Source: Leptolyngbya boryana PCC 6306
Lineage (GTDB): Bacteria > Cyanobacteriota > Cyanobacteriia > Leptolyngbyales > Leptolyngbyaceae
NCBI RefSeq assembly: GCF_000353285.1
Contig: NZ_KB731324.1
Coordinates: 3,800,577-3,864,576, forward strand
Length of the DNA: 64,000 bases
Direction: 5' to 3'
The translations under genes and the position numbers were made by a program. The notes under the pieces are model-generated. The model had not been told where the DNA came from and ran no database searches. It saw only the letters and a list, made by a program, of their open reading frames with translations. Position 1 is the stretch's first letter; each line of letters opens with the position of its first letter. Positions 15,192 to 22,849 of the stretch are shown here, one piece after another.

Positions 15192-15827
15192 ATGCAAGCC
15201 CGTCGCATTGCCCGTGAACTCGCACTTTTAAGCTTGAGTCAGATCTCTTCTGATCCAAAGAAAATTAACAGTCAGAGAATTCAAGAACTTGTTGTCGAAT
15301 CCGTTCGTACCCTTGCAGAAGAAGCGCGCGACAACTTAGAAACGGCGGCAGCAGAATTACAACGAGGCGATAGCCAATTGCTCAATAGCCAAACTCGGGC
15401 TGGCAATATCGATAGCGCTCGGGCAATGGTGCAAGAAGCGATCACCCTGGCTCAAACAGCGATCAACCGACTCGGAGGTGCTATCGAACTGCCTGAATTT
15501 ATTCAACTGGCAAATCAGACTGAGGTTCGAGCCTACACGATGGAAATTATTACCCGCTTCCACGCTGAGCGAGAAACAGTCGATAAGTTGCTGAATGACA
15601 TTTTAGTGGATTGGAATTTGGATCGCTTAGCCACACTCGATCGAGACTTATTACGGATCGCCACCACTGAAATGATGTTTTTGGGAGTGCCAAATCGAGT
15701 GGCAATTAATGAAGCCGTCGAACTTGCCAAACGTTACAGCAACGAGGATGGACATAAGTTTATTAATGGAATTCTGCGGAAAGTAACTGACGCGATTCAT
15801 GGCAGTGAGACACACGTGAGTGGCTGA
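15192..15827 (+). CDS. nusB: Transcription antitermination factor NusB
   Basis: A 211-residue protein starting MQARRIARELALLSLSQ, the usual cyanobacterial NusB start; an ATG 9 bases upstream is possible. The middle has the insertion typical of cyanobacterial NusB (residues 25-105, rich in A, E and Q). The conserved C-terminal half includes LDRDLLRIATTEMMFL, VPNRVAINEAVELAKRYS and the ending DGHKFINGILRKV. NusB with NusE (S10) binds boxA of rRNA leaders and allows antitermination. The gene sits immediately before ftsY and may share its transcript. Confidence 0.92.
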   Translation: MQARRIARELALLSLSQISSDPKKINSQRIQELVVESVRTLAEEARDNLETAAAELQRGDSQLLNSQTRAGNIDSARAMVQEAITLAQTAINRLGGAIELPEFIQLANQTEVRAYTMEIITRFHAERETVDKLLNDILVDWNLDRLATLDRDLLRIATTEMMFLGVPNRVAINEAVELAKRYSNEDGHKFINGILRKVTDAIHGSETHVSG

Positions 15828-15867
15828 TTTCCGCTAAATTTAGATCTAGCAATCTGGGAATTTGGAC

Positions 15868-17595
15868 ATGGCTTTTAATTGGTTCAATCGATTCAACAAA
15901 AAAGAAGAAGAACAGCAGCAACCCGAATCTGCTCCCGTTGAACCAACTCCAACTGCGGAGCCTTCTGAATCAGAAGCCCAAAGTGACACTTCAGAAGAAG
16001 ATGCCCGGATTGCCAATGCAAGAGCGATCGTCGAAAATTTCCGCCGCAAACAGCAAGAAAAAGCCCAAGCCGAGGCGGCGACCGCTGAAACATCTGAGCC
16101 TGTCGAAGTTTCCGATTCGATCGAGCAAGCTGAAACCGAAGTTATCGAACAACTTGGCGAAACTTCAGTTGAATCCGTTGAAACCGAAGTTATCGAACAA
16201 CTTGCTGAAGACGCGATCGCATCAGCCGAATCGGAAACAATTGAGCAATTCGATGAAGCACCCGTTGCAGAAGCCGTTCAACCGGAAGTAGAACCTGTTT
16301 CAGAAGAGACAGAAGTTGAAGCTGTTCAACCGGAAGTAGAACCTGTTTCAGAAGAGACAGAAGTTGAAGCTGTTCAACCGGAAGTAGATGTCGTAGAAGA
16401 GACAGAAGTTGAAGCCGTTCAACCGGAAGCAGAACCCCAACCCGCAGCAGTCCCATTCTGGGCACAAGCCGCAGAAGCCGATCGACAAGCTCGGTTAGAA
16501 CGACTAAGAGCCAATGCGATCGAGGAAGTTGAACCCGAACCGCAGCCTGTTGCGACTCAAACCGCACCCGAAATTCCGCCTGAGTTTGTAATCGATGAAG
16601 GCTTCCTCTGGTCGGCAGAAGTGCTTTCTGCGATGGGACGGCGCGCAGAAGATGTCTCGATCGAAGAAATTACCTGGCTGAAGCGGCTCCGGCAAGGGTT
16701 GGATAAGACGCGGCGGAGTTTGGTTAATCAACTCAAAGCGATCGTTGGTCAAGGCCCCCTGAATGAAGATGCAGTTTTTGAAATTGAATCGCTGCTTCTG
16801 CAAGCCGATGCAGGCGTTGAGGCTACTGACAAAATTATTTCAGCCCTGCAAGCGAAATTGAGGCAGGATGCATTACCGCCCGATCAAGCGATCGCGTATC
16901 TCAAACAAATTCTTAGAGACTTGTTAGATCAACCCTTGCAGGGATCGCACTCTGCTTTCTTTGCCCCCGAGAAAGATACGTTCAATATCTGGTTAATGAC
17001 TGGGGTCAATGGCGCAGGGAAGACGACCACGATCGGAAAACTCGCCCACATTGCCAGCAAGTCGGGTTACAAGTGCTTAATTGGAGCAGCGGATACGTTC
17101 CGAGCGGCAGCAGTTGAACAGGTGAAAGTCTGGGGACAGAGAAGTAATGTAGAAGTGATCTCGAATCCTGGACAAAATACTGATCCGGCAGCGGTTGTGT
17201 TTGATGCCATCAGTGCAGCGCAGGCGCGTGGAACAGAACTGCTATTGATTGATACAGCCGGACGACTTCAGAACAAGAAGAATCTGATGGATGAATTGAG
17301 CAAGGTACGTCGAATTATTGACAAGAAGGCAGCAGGCGCGAAAGTGGAATCACTACTCGTCTTGGATGCGACCCTGGGACAGAATGGGCTGAGACAAGCA
17401 GAAGTTTTCGCGCAGGCAGCCCAGTTAAGTGGAGTCGTGTTGACGAAACTGGATGGAACAGCGAAGGGCGGGATTGCCTTAGCTGTGGTGGAACAGTTGG
17501 GATTGCCCATTCGATTTATTGGGGCGGGAGAAGGGATTGAGGATTTACGACCTTTTTCAAGCTATGAGTTTGTTGAGGCTTTGATTAGCGGATGA
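15868..17595 (+). CDS. ftsY: Signal recognition particle receptor FtsY
   Basis: A 575-residue protein from the ATG at 15868 (MAFNWFNRFNKKEEE). The first 240 residues are a very acidic, repetitive A domain rich in E, V, Q and P. The NG GTPase part starts near residue 240: helical N domain, then P-loop GVNGAGKTTTIGKLA near residue 382, DTFRAAAVEQ, the G3 motif DTAGRLQNKKNLMDEL, TKLDGTAKGG (G4) and GEGIEDLRPFSSYEFVEAL at the end. FtsY binds the SRP-ribosome complex at the membrane for insertion of membrane proteins. The acidic domain contains an exact 48-bp tandem repeat. Confidence 0.97.
   Translation: MAFNWFNRFNKKEEEQQQPESAPVEPTPTAEPSESEAQSDTSEEDARIANARAIVENFRRKQQEKAQAEAATAETSEPVEVSDSIEQAETEVIEQLGETSVESVETEVIEQLAEDAIASAESETIEQFDEAPVAEAVQPEVEPVSEETEVEAVQPEVEPVSEETEVEAVQPEVDVVEETEVEAVQPEAEPQPAAVPFWAQAAEADRQARLERLRANAIEEVEPEPQPVATQTAPEIPPEFVIDEGFLWSAEVLSAMGRRAEDVSIEEITWLKRLRQGLDKTRRSLVNQLKAIVGQGPLNEDAVFEIESLLLQADAGVEATDKIISALQAKLRQDALPPDQAIAYLKQILRDLLDQPLQGSHSAFFAPEKDTFNIWLMTGVNGAGKTTTIGKLAHIASKSGYKCLIGAADTFRAAAVEQVKVWGQRSNVEVISNPGQNTDPAAVVFDAISAAQARGTELLLIDTAGRLQNKKNLMDELSKVRRIIDKKAAGAKVESLLVLDATLGQNGLRQAEVFAQAAQLSGVVLTKLDGTAKGGIALAVVEQLGLPIRFIGAGEGIEDLRPFSSYEFVEALISG
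16276..16436 (+). repeat. 48-bp in-frame tandem repeat in ftsY
   Basis: Copies starting at GTTCAACCGGAAG occur at 16276, 16324, 16372 and 16417, that is, periods of 48, 48 and 45 bases. Each encodes about 16 residues of the type AVQPEVEPVSEETEVE. The nucleotide identity of the first copies is close to complete, so the expansion is recent and keeps the frame. Confidence 0.85.
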
Positions 17596-17956
17596 TTTTT
17601 GCGTGGGGAGATCGGGAGAACCGAGATTCAGATTGCTCCCTATCTCCCTATCCAATTTTCTTGGATGCGGCTCAATCCGCTTTAAATTGCTAACTTTGCT
17701 GAATTTCTGGAAGTTATCGACTGTAAACATGTCGTAAAACAGGGAACTGTGTATAATCAGTGCCAACAACCCCGATCGCGGTTTTGTTCGATCAGATGAG
17801 CTTTTCTCCTAATCGCGCAAAACGCAGATCGATTCAAGCGGTCAGCACCTCGCAAAACTCTGTAAAGGGGGGCAGCGAAATGTAGCACTGTCCGCTAAGA
17901 TTGGTTTTCACAATCAACGATCGTGTTGGTTCCCTTCGTTCACTTTAATCGCCCGA
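17596..17956. other. Intergenic region upstream of the RsbU-type phosphatase
   Basis: 361 bases without a gene. Close to the ftsY stop, GGGAGAT (17606-17612) can pair with ATCTCCC (17642-17648), a possible terminator without a strong T run. A consensus -10 box TATAAT is at 17752-17757, about 200 bases before the phosphatase start, but no good -35 box stands before it. The rest could be a long 5' leader. Confidence in the promoter is low. Confidence 0.35.
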
Positions 17957-19381
17957 ATGACTGCTGTGCCCCTTCCTCGTCCTTCATCTCAACCGCCTGA
18001 GCGCAATAACTCAGGGTCTGCTGACGTAACACCAGTGTTTGCCCTTAAGGAACTGGTGGCACGCCTGAATCGGGAGCAGCACAAAATTCAAGACTTACTG
18101 AGTTCGCTTGGATTTGCCCTCCGTAGCTTCAGCAATTTGAATCAATTTCTGGAACTTATTCCGCTGATGGCAAGTCGAGTTACTGATGCTGACGGCGGTG
18201 CGCTCGTTTTGTTCCGCCCGAATGGACAAGTGAAATTAGAACGACTCCACTGTCAGGATGCAAGATGGGGTCAAGAGCTACGCAAAGGCTTAGAGACAGC
18301 AACTCGCCAGACGACGGCTTCTTTGACCGGATTGCCCCCTGGAGAAGCCTTAGCGCGATCGTCCCAAGTCGTCGCGATGTTAGATCATCAGTTGACGCGA
18401 CACTTAGGCGGCGAAATTCAGATTTTTGGAACCGGGATTCTGGTGAGAAATCAGGAGCGGGGGCGGCTTTATGTCTTTAGCCGTGAACCGGATTACGCCT
18501 GGACAGAGACGAGACAAAAACTTGTGCGACTCGTCGCGGATCAAACGGCAGTTGCGATCGAGAACGATGAACTGACGGTCGAATTGAAGAAGAAAGAAAG
18601 ACTCGATCGAGAATTAGAGATCGGAGCCGATATCCAATTGCGATTGTTGCCGCGTCAATGTCCTGCGATCGAGGGGATTGAACTCGCCGCGCTTTGTAAA
18701 ACGGCAAATCGAGTCGGTGGCGATTATTACGACTTTATTCCAGCTAGCTACGGTGAGGCTCGTAAGACCAATCCTGATAACTCTCAGGAAAAGTGGAGCG
18801 TCACGATCGGGGATGTGATGGGCAAAGGCGTTCCAGCGGGTCTGATTATGACCATGACGCGCGGAATGCTGAGAGCAGAAGTCTTGAACGGGCATTCTCC
18901 CGCTCGAATTTTGCAGCATTTGAATCAGGTCATGTATGCCGATTTGGAGAACTCGAATCGGTTCGTCACGCTGTTTTATTCGGAATATGATCCGAAAACT
19001 CGACTGCTGTCTTATAGCAATGCAGCCCACAATCCACCATTACTCTGGCAAGCTGACAGCGATCGCATCGTGCGACTCGACACGATGGGAATGCTAATTG
19101 GCTTGGATATTGAAACACAGTTTCAGGATGCTCAGATTCAGTTGAATCCGGGAGATACGATTATTTACTACACAGACGGGTTTACGGATGCAGCGAATCA
19201 GTATGGTCATCGGTTTGATGAGGAGAATCTGACGAGCGCGTTCCGGTGGGCTTGTCAGCATTTTGATGATCCGCAGCAGATTTTGAAGTATTTGTTTGAC
19301 TGTGTGCAGCAGTTTATCGGGATGGGGAATCAAAATACCGATGATATGACGCTCGTTGTGATGCGGGTCAAGCCAAATTGA
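17957..19381 (+). CDS. RsbU-type PP2C phosphatase with GAF domain
   Basis: A 474-residue protein. After a low-complexity head, a GAF-like sensor domain spans about residues 60-205 (ending VADQTAVAIENDEL). A short coiled coil KKKERLDRELEIGADIQLRLLP leads into a SpoIIE/PP2C phosphatase domain with the metal-binding motifs VGGDYYDF, GDVMGKGVPAGLIM, LLSYSNAAHNPPLL, YYTDGFTDA and NTDDMTLVVM. Such proteins remove phosphate from serine in anti-sigma-factor antagonists and work in partner-switching cascades. No kinase or antagonist gene lies next to it. The catalytic residues seem complete. Confidence 0.9.
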   Translation: MTAVPLPRPSSQPPERNNSGSADVTPVFALKELVARLNREQHKIQDLLSSLGFALRSFSNLNQFLELIPLMASRVTDADGGALVLFRPNGQVKLERLHCQDARWGQELRKGLETATRQTTASLTGLPPGEALARSSQVVAMLDHQLTRHLGGEIQIFGTGILVRNQERGRLYVFSREPDYAWTETRQKLVRLVADQTAVAIENDELTVELKKKERLDRELEIGADIQLRLLPRQCPAIEGIELAALCKTANRVGGDYYDFIPASYGEARKTNPDNSQEKWSVTIGDVMGKGVPAGLIMTMTRGMLRAEVLNGHSPARILQHLNQVMYADLENSNRFVTLFYSEYDPKTRLLSYSNAAHNPPLLWQADSDRIVRLDTMGMLIGLDIETQFQDAQIQLNPGDTIIYYTDGFTDAANQYGHRFDEENLTSAFRWACQHFDDPQQILKYLFDCVQQFIGMGNQNTDDMTLVVMRVKPN

Positions 19382-19441
19382 TTGATTAGTCGCAGCTTTG
19401 CTGTACTCAATGCGAATGAAATGCGTCAAGTTTGAGCAATT

Positions 19442-20113
19442 TCAAGAACTTTGACGCATCCGTTCGATTTCGCGCAGCACGCGATCGCGGCTTGCATTTA
19501 GATGAGTCATAACCATTTGAGTGGCTTGTTCTGGAGAACGAGACGCGATCGCGGTGTAGATCTCGCGATGCTCTTTGCGGATTTCGAGCACCTTGGGATT
19601 CTTTTGTAGGGTTTGAATTCTCAGCAATGCCATTTGGTCAAACACTTGATCTAGCAGCGAGACGAGCCAAAGATTTTTGGAACTGCGGGCAATGGAGCGA
19701 TGGAATTGATAGTCTAAATCGAGCAGTTGAGCATGGGTGGAGTTTTCGCGATCGCTTTGTTCAGCAGTCAGCACTAATTGATGCAGGTTGTCTAATTCTT
19801 CAGAAGTCGCATTTTCACATGCGCCTGCAACGGAAAGTTGCTCTAAAGCAATCCGGCAGGTATAAAGTTGAACCGCATCCTGCATCGATAGGGTCGCAAC
19901 TCGCAGCGTGCCAGCGATATCACTAGTGACGAGGTTCTCTTGCTGAAGTTGGCGAATGGCTTCTCGAATCGGAGTGCGACTGACTTGGAGTTGTTTGGCA
20001 AGTTGCGTTTCGACGAGCCGGGTTCCAGAGGGTAACTCTCCCGATAAAATGGCAGCGCGCAACGCTTGGTAGGCTTGCGCCTGCAAAGATTGTCTGCGGG
20101 CAAGTGGAGCCAT
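19442..20113 (-). CDS. GntR-family transcriptional regulator (FCD subfamily)
   Basis: A 223-residue protein from the ATG at 20113 (MAPLARRQSLQAQAYQALR). A TTG at 20170 with a GAGG 8 bases upstream would add 19 residues and cannot be excluded. Residues 8-75 form the GntR winged helix: ALRAAILSGELPSGTRLVE, then LAKQLQVSRTPIREAIRQL. The C-terminal part is an all-helical FCD effector domain with metal-site histidines in DYQFHRSIA and EHREIYTAI. This group senses small acids or sugars. A near-perfect palindrome at 20337-20353 upstream is a candidate operator. The downstream gene on the other strand ends 61 bases away. Confidence 0.88.
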   Translation of the reverse strand: MAPLARRQSLQAQAYQALRAAILSGELPSGTRLVETQLAKQLQVSRTPIREAIRQLQQENLVTSDIAGTLRVATLSMQDAVQLYTCRIALEQLSVAGACENATSEELDNLHQLVLTAEQSDRENSTHAQLLDLDYQFHRSIARSSKNLWLVSLLDQVFDQMALLRIQTLQKNPKVLEIRKEHREIYTAIASRSPEQATQMVMTHLNASRDRVLREIERMRQSS

Positions 20114-20336
20114 CCGATCGAGTTCTCCGGAGACTGAAGATTGAGCTATCTCGTCGTTGCCTGGATACAAACTGCCGTCCTCGCCTTTCTCTAACTGCTA
20201 TCCCTGAGACTGCTTTCTCTTCGATTTCTAGAAAGTCCGCAATTCTCGTTTTTCCATAGATGAGAATTATTGCAGAAACTTGAACCCTTTGACTAAAAAA
20301 ATAGCTGTTTTTGCATCCTATTTTTGCGATCTTTGC

Positions 20337-20353
20337 ATGTATACCGAATACAT
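20337..20353 (-). promoter_or_regulatory. Candidate operator palindrome upstream of the GntR gene
   Basis: ATGTAT (20337-20342) and ATACAT (20348-20353) form a perfect inverted repeat around the 5 bases ACCGA. FCD-type GntR proteins often bind TGTATACA-like sites, and the position, about 220 bases before the regulator start, would suit autoregulation. No binding data are available. Confidence 0.35.
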
Positions 20354-20398
20354 TTTATATTCCTGTTTCTACTTGTTTTTAGTGTCTAGAAATCGCCA

Positions 20399-21349
20399 CT
20401 ATTTTAGGTTTAAATGCTGATTGAATTTTTTAAGTAAGTAATGGGGTCTTTGTGTTGTGATCGAGTATCCGATATAGATCAGAAAAGATGAGATTAAGAC
20501 AACCGGGAGCGAGAGCGGAAGAAAGACAAGATGCCGGATATCTCGATCGCGCATTTTCCGAATCCGGTCGATAAAGATCTCCAGTTTTCCTTTGATGCCA
20601 GACATTGTAGGCTCAGCATTTGTCGCCGTTGGAATTAGTTTTTTCTGCCAATAATAGTCGTGCCCAATTAATAGAAATCGCCAAAAGAAATGATCTAACC
20701 CATTCGGGGGAGAGTGAAGTACTTGCGCTAATGGCTGTTGCCAAATTGTTACACCAGATTGAACTAATTCATGGGCATGAACGGCACAATTTCCGCGATA
20801 AAGGGGCAAATCTGTGGGGATAGGATGGCTCAGTAAAAACGAGCGCCGAAATGCCACATTGTTGAGAAAATAGCTTTTTCCAGACGTTAATTCTGTACGT
20901 CCTGAATACTGTGGAAAAATATATCCTAATGCCATTGCAGTCCCATAGATTCCCACTCCATTCGTCGTAGTTTCACCTGCAACAACTTGAATCTCTGGCT
21001 GTGAGAAGGGATCCAATATTTTTCTCATCCAGTCTGGTGCATAGATGCAATCAGAGTCGTAATAGACGATGATTTCTCCGGTGGCGAGTTCTGCACCGAG
21101 CATTTTGGCTTGATAGTATTCGGTTCCGGGTGGGGCAGGACACACTTTGATCCAGGGATATTGCTGACACAACTGAGCCAAAAGCGTTTCGGGGATATCG
21201 CCACTGTCGATGAGCAGCACTTCATTCGCGGCTGTTGGAGGCGGATCTTGAGCTTCCAAACTGGCAAGCGATCGCAATAATCCGGCTAAATCAGCCGTCT
21301 CAAGATTTTCGGTTTCTAGCACGATCGAGAAATTGAATGCTGCGGACAC
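20399..21349 (-). CDS. Family-2 glycosyltransferase, membrane-associated
   Basis: A 316-residue protein. GT2 core: VLETENLETADLAGLLRSL, the short LLIDSG strand, then ELATGEIIVYYDSDCIYAPD, which contains the DxD-type motif DSD for metal and nucleotide-sugar binding. The helix GKSYFLNNVAFRR and later NCAVHAHELVQSG belong to the acceptor half. A hydrophobic C-terminal pair of helices (about residues 265-300, LVFLPLSLPVVLISSFLIYI) anchors it to the membrane. Donor and product are unknown. It stands alone between a GntR regulator and RNase HI, well away from the polysaccharide locus. Confidence 0.82.
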   Translation of the reverse strand: MSAAFNFSIVLETENLETADLAGLLRSLASLEAQDPPPTAANEVLLIDSGDIPETLLAQLCQQYPWIKVCPAPPGTEYYQAKMLGAELATGEIIVYYDSDCIYAPDWMRKILDPFSQPEIQVVAGETTTNGVGIYGTAMALGYIFPQYSGRTELTSGKSYFLNNVAFRRSFLLSHPIPTDLPLYRGNCAVHAHELVQSGVTIWQQPLAQVLHSPPNGLDHFFWRFLLIGHDYYWQKKLIPTATNAEPTMSGIKGKLEIFIDRIRKMRDRDIRHLVFLPLSLPVVLISSFLIYIGYSITTQRPHYLLKKFNQHLNLK

Positions 21350-21416
21350 GTTCTCACCTTCACCCTGTCAATTGTGAAACAATGCGGTAGTCTAGGTTAG
21401 CTTTGGAATTCTACCT

Positions 21417-22208
21417 ATGACTTCTCCCTTAATTCAGAAAATCTACACCGATGGCGCATGTTCCGGCAATCCCGGTGCAGGAGGTTGGGGAGTAGTTGTC
21501 TACTTCGAGAATGGTACAGTGCAGGAGTTAGGTGGAGGATCGCCAGAGACGACCAATAATCGGATGGAGATGCAAGCGGCGATCGCGGCATTGAAATTTT
21601 TCAAAGATTCTGGACAGTCGAAGGTGATTGCTCTGTATACCGATAGTGAGTATGTGAAAAATGGAATTACGAAGTGGCTACCTGGTTGGAAGAAGAAAGG
21701 GTGGAAGACTTCGGCGGGCAAGCCTGTACTGAATCAGGATCTCTGGGAACAGTTGGATGAACTCGATTCCCCTAAAGTGGAATGGCGTTATGTGCGGGGG
21801 CATTCCGGTGATCCAGGGAATGAACGCTGTGATGTGATTGCGAGAGCGTTTTCTCAAGGTAAGATGCCTCAGTTGAAAATGCCTGATTTGCAGGTTTCTT
21901 TGACCCTTATCCCTAATGCTGCTGAGGTTGTGATGTCTGAGACTCCTAGTTCAATCGATGCGATCGAGGTTGTGCCGCGTGAGGTGCGAGTCGAACAGTT
22001 ACGGAATTTGGTTGATATGTTACATATGGCAGATGAGATTGCCAGTAAGGGGTATTTGATTTCAAGTTCTGAACTGGCGGATTTGATGGATATTAATGCG
22101 AATGCTGTGACGAGCCGGGGGGATCATTGGGTGTGGCGAAATTGGGTCGTGTCACGAGTCAGACGCGAGGGAAATCAGATTTTGTGGCAGTTAGAACGAG
22201 TGGATTAA
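21417..22208 (+). CDS. rnhA: Ribonuclease HI with a C-terminal extension
   Basis: A 263-residue protein; ordinary RNase HI has about 155. Residues 1-150 are the catalytic domain with all acidic residues: IYTDGACSGNPGAGGWG, NNRMEMQAAI, LYTDSEYVKNG and VRGHSGDPGNERCDVIA, the last with the histidine of the active-site flap. It cuts the RNA strand of RNA-DNA hybrids. The extra 110 residues include the predicted helix-turn-helix-like stretch SSSELADLMDINANAVTSRG and end in WQLERVD; the domain's role is unknown to me, though DNA or hybrid binding is plausible. The gene is followed by the toxin-antitoxin region. Confidence 0.93.
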   Translation: MTSPLIQKIYTDGACSGNPGAGGWGVVVYFENGTVQELGGGSPETTNNRMEMQAAIAALKFFKDSGQSKVIALYTDSEYVKNGITKWLPGWKKKGWKTSAGKPVLNQDLWEQLDELDSPKVEWRYVRGHSGDPGNERCDVIARAFSQGKMPQLKMPDLQVSLTLIPNAAEVVMSETPSSIDAIEVVPREVRVEQLRNLVDMLHMADEIASKGYLISSSELADLMDINANAVTSRGDHWVWRNWVVSRVRREGNQILWQLERVD

Positions 22209-22243
22209 GATGAATTTGGTTGTTGAATTTTGGATTGAATTTT

Positions 22244-22432
22244 ATGACGACTCCGAAAGAAGCGATTTCTAGTCTCCTGACTCAACTTCCAGATGATTGT
22301 ACGTTGGAGGATATCCAGTACCATCTCTATGTTTTAACGAAAGTTCAGCAAGGATTGGAAGCTGCAAAAACTCAAGGGACTGTTTCTCAAGAGCTTGCTG
22401 AGCAGCACTTAAATAAATGGCTTATCAAGTAG
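22244..22432 (+). CDS. Antitoxin of a ParE/RelE-type toxin-antitoxin pair
   Basis: A 62-residue protein from the ATG at 22244 (MTTPKEAISSLLTQLPDD). The sequence CTLEDIQYHLYVLTKVQQGLEAAKTQG, ending in SQELAEQHLNKWL, matches small antitoxins that precede ParE/RelE toxins in cyanobacteria: N-terminal helices for dimerisation and a C-terminal helix that covers the toxin. The toxin reading frame overlaps its last 16 bases, the classical arrangement. The antitoxin frame is intact, while the toxin is disrupted. Confidence 0.75.
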   Translation: MTTPKEAISSLLTQLPDDCTLEDIQYHLYVLTKVQQGLEAAKTQGTVSQELAEQHLNKWLIK

Positions 22433-22735
22433 TTTGGTCACCGAAAGAGATCGCAGATGTAGATGCGATCGCAGAATACATTGCAGATCGCAGATGTAGA
22501 TGCGATCGCAGAATACATTGCAAGAGATTCTCCGGCATACGCCAGTTCAGTTGTCGATCAGATTCTCAAGACAACTCGCAGTTTAGAACAATTTCCGCTA
22601 TCAGGGCGAACTGTTCCAGAATTCGGGGATGAACTGCTGCGAGAAAAAATTGTCTATAGTTATCGCATTCTTTATCAAGTTGCTGGAGATGAGGTGACGA
22701 TCGTGACAGTTATTCATGGAAAACGAACGCTATGA
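22417..22735 (+). pseudogene. ParE/RelE-type toxin, frameshifted by a 37-bp tandem duplication
   Basis: From the ATG at 22417 the frame reads MAYQVVWSPKEIADVDAIAE, a normal toxin start, but after the first copy of a duplicated 37-mer it shifts out of frame. Removing one copy restores a continuous protein of about 93 residues. The second half (from RDSPAYASSVVDQILKT, with LREKIVYSYRILYQV and the ending IVTVIHGKRTL) is intact and is that of ParE/RelE toxins, which poison gyrase or cut mRNA. The duplication also creates an ATG at 22463 in the second frame, so a toxin with a replaced N-terminus might still be made. Inactivation is inferred, not proven. Confidence 0.85.
22449..22522 (+). repeat. 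Exact 37-bp tandem duplication in the toxin gene
   Basis: Bases 22449-22485 and 22486-22522 are identical. The unit begins GATCGCAGATGTAGATGCG and contains a HIP1 octamer, GCGATCGC. 37 is not a multiple of three, so it shifts the toxin frame by one. There are no differences between copies, so the event is recent or is a replication slip. Confidence 0.95.
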
Positions 22736-22849
22736 TCCAAGCGATTGGCATAAACCAAGGCTGTCGAGAATTGTTAGAGTATTACTCCTATCTGAGAATT
22801 ATGGGAATTCTTATGAAAGTCAAGATTGATTGCACTTTTTTTAGAACCC

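Noticed and set aside
16276-16436. CRISPR-like array
   Set aside because: The repeat units are contiguous and in frame, with no spacers; no spaced repeat array was found anywhere in the window.
16190-16567. A 125-codon open frame on the minus strand of ftsY
   Set aside because: It is the mirror of the acidic tandem repeats; its Leu-Leu-Pro-Val-Glu repetition arises from the GAA/CAA codons of the other strand.
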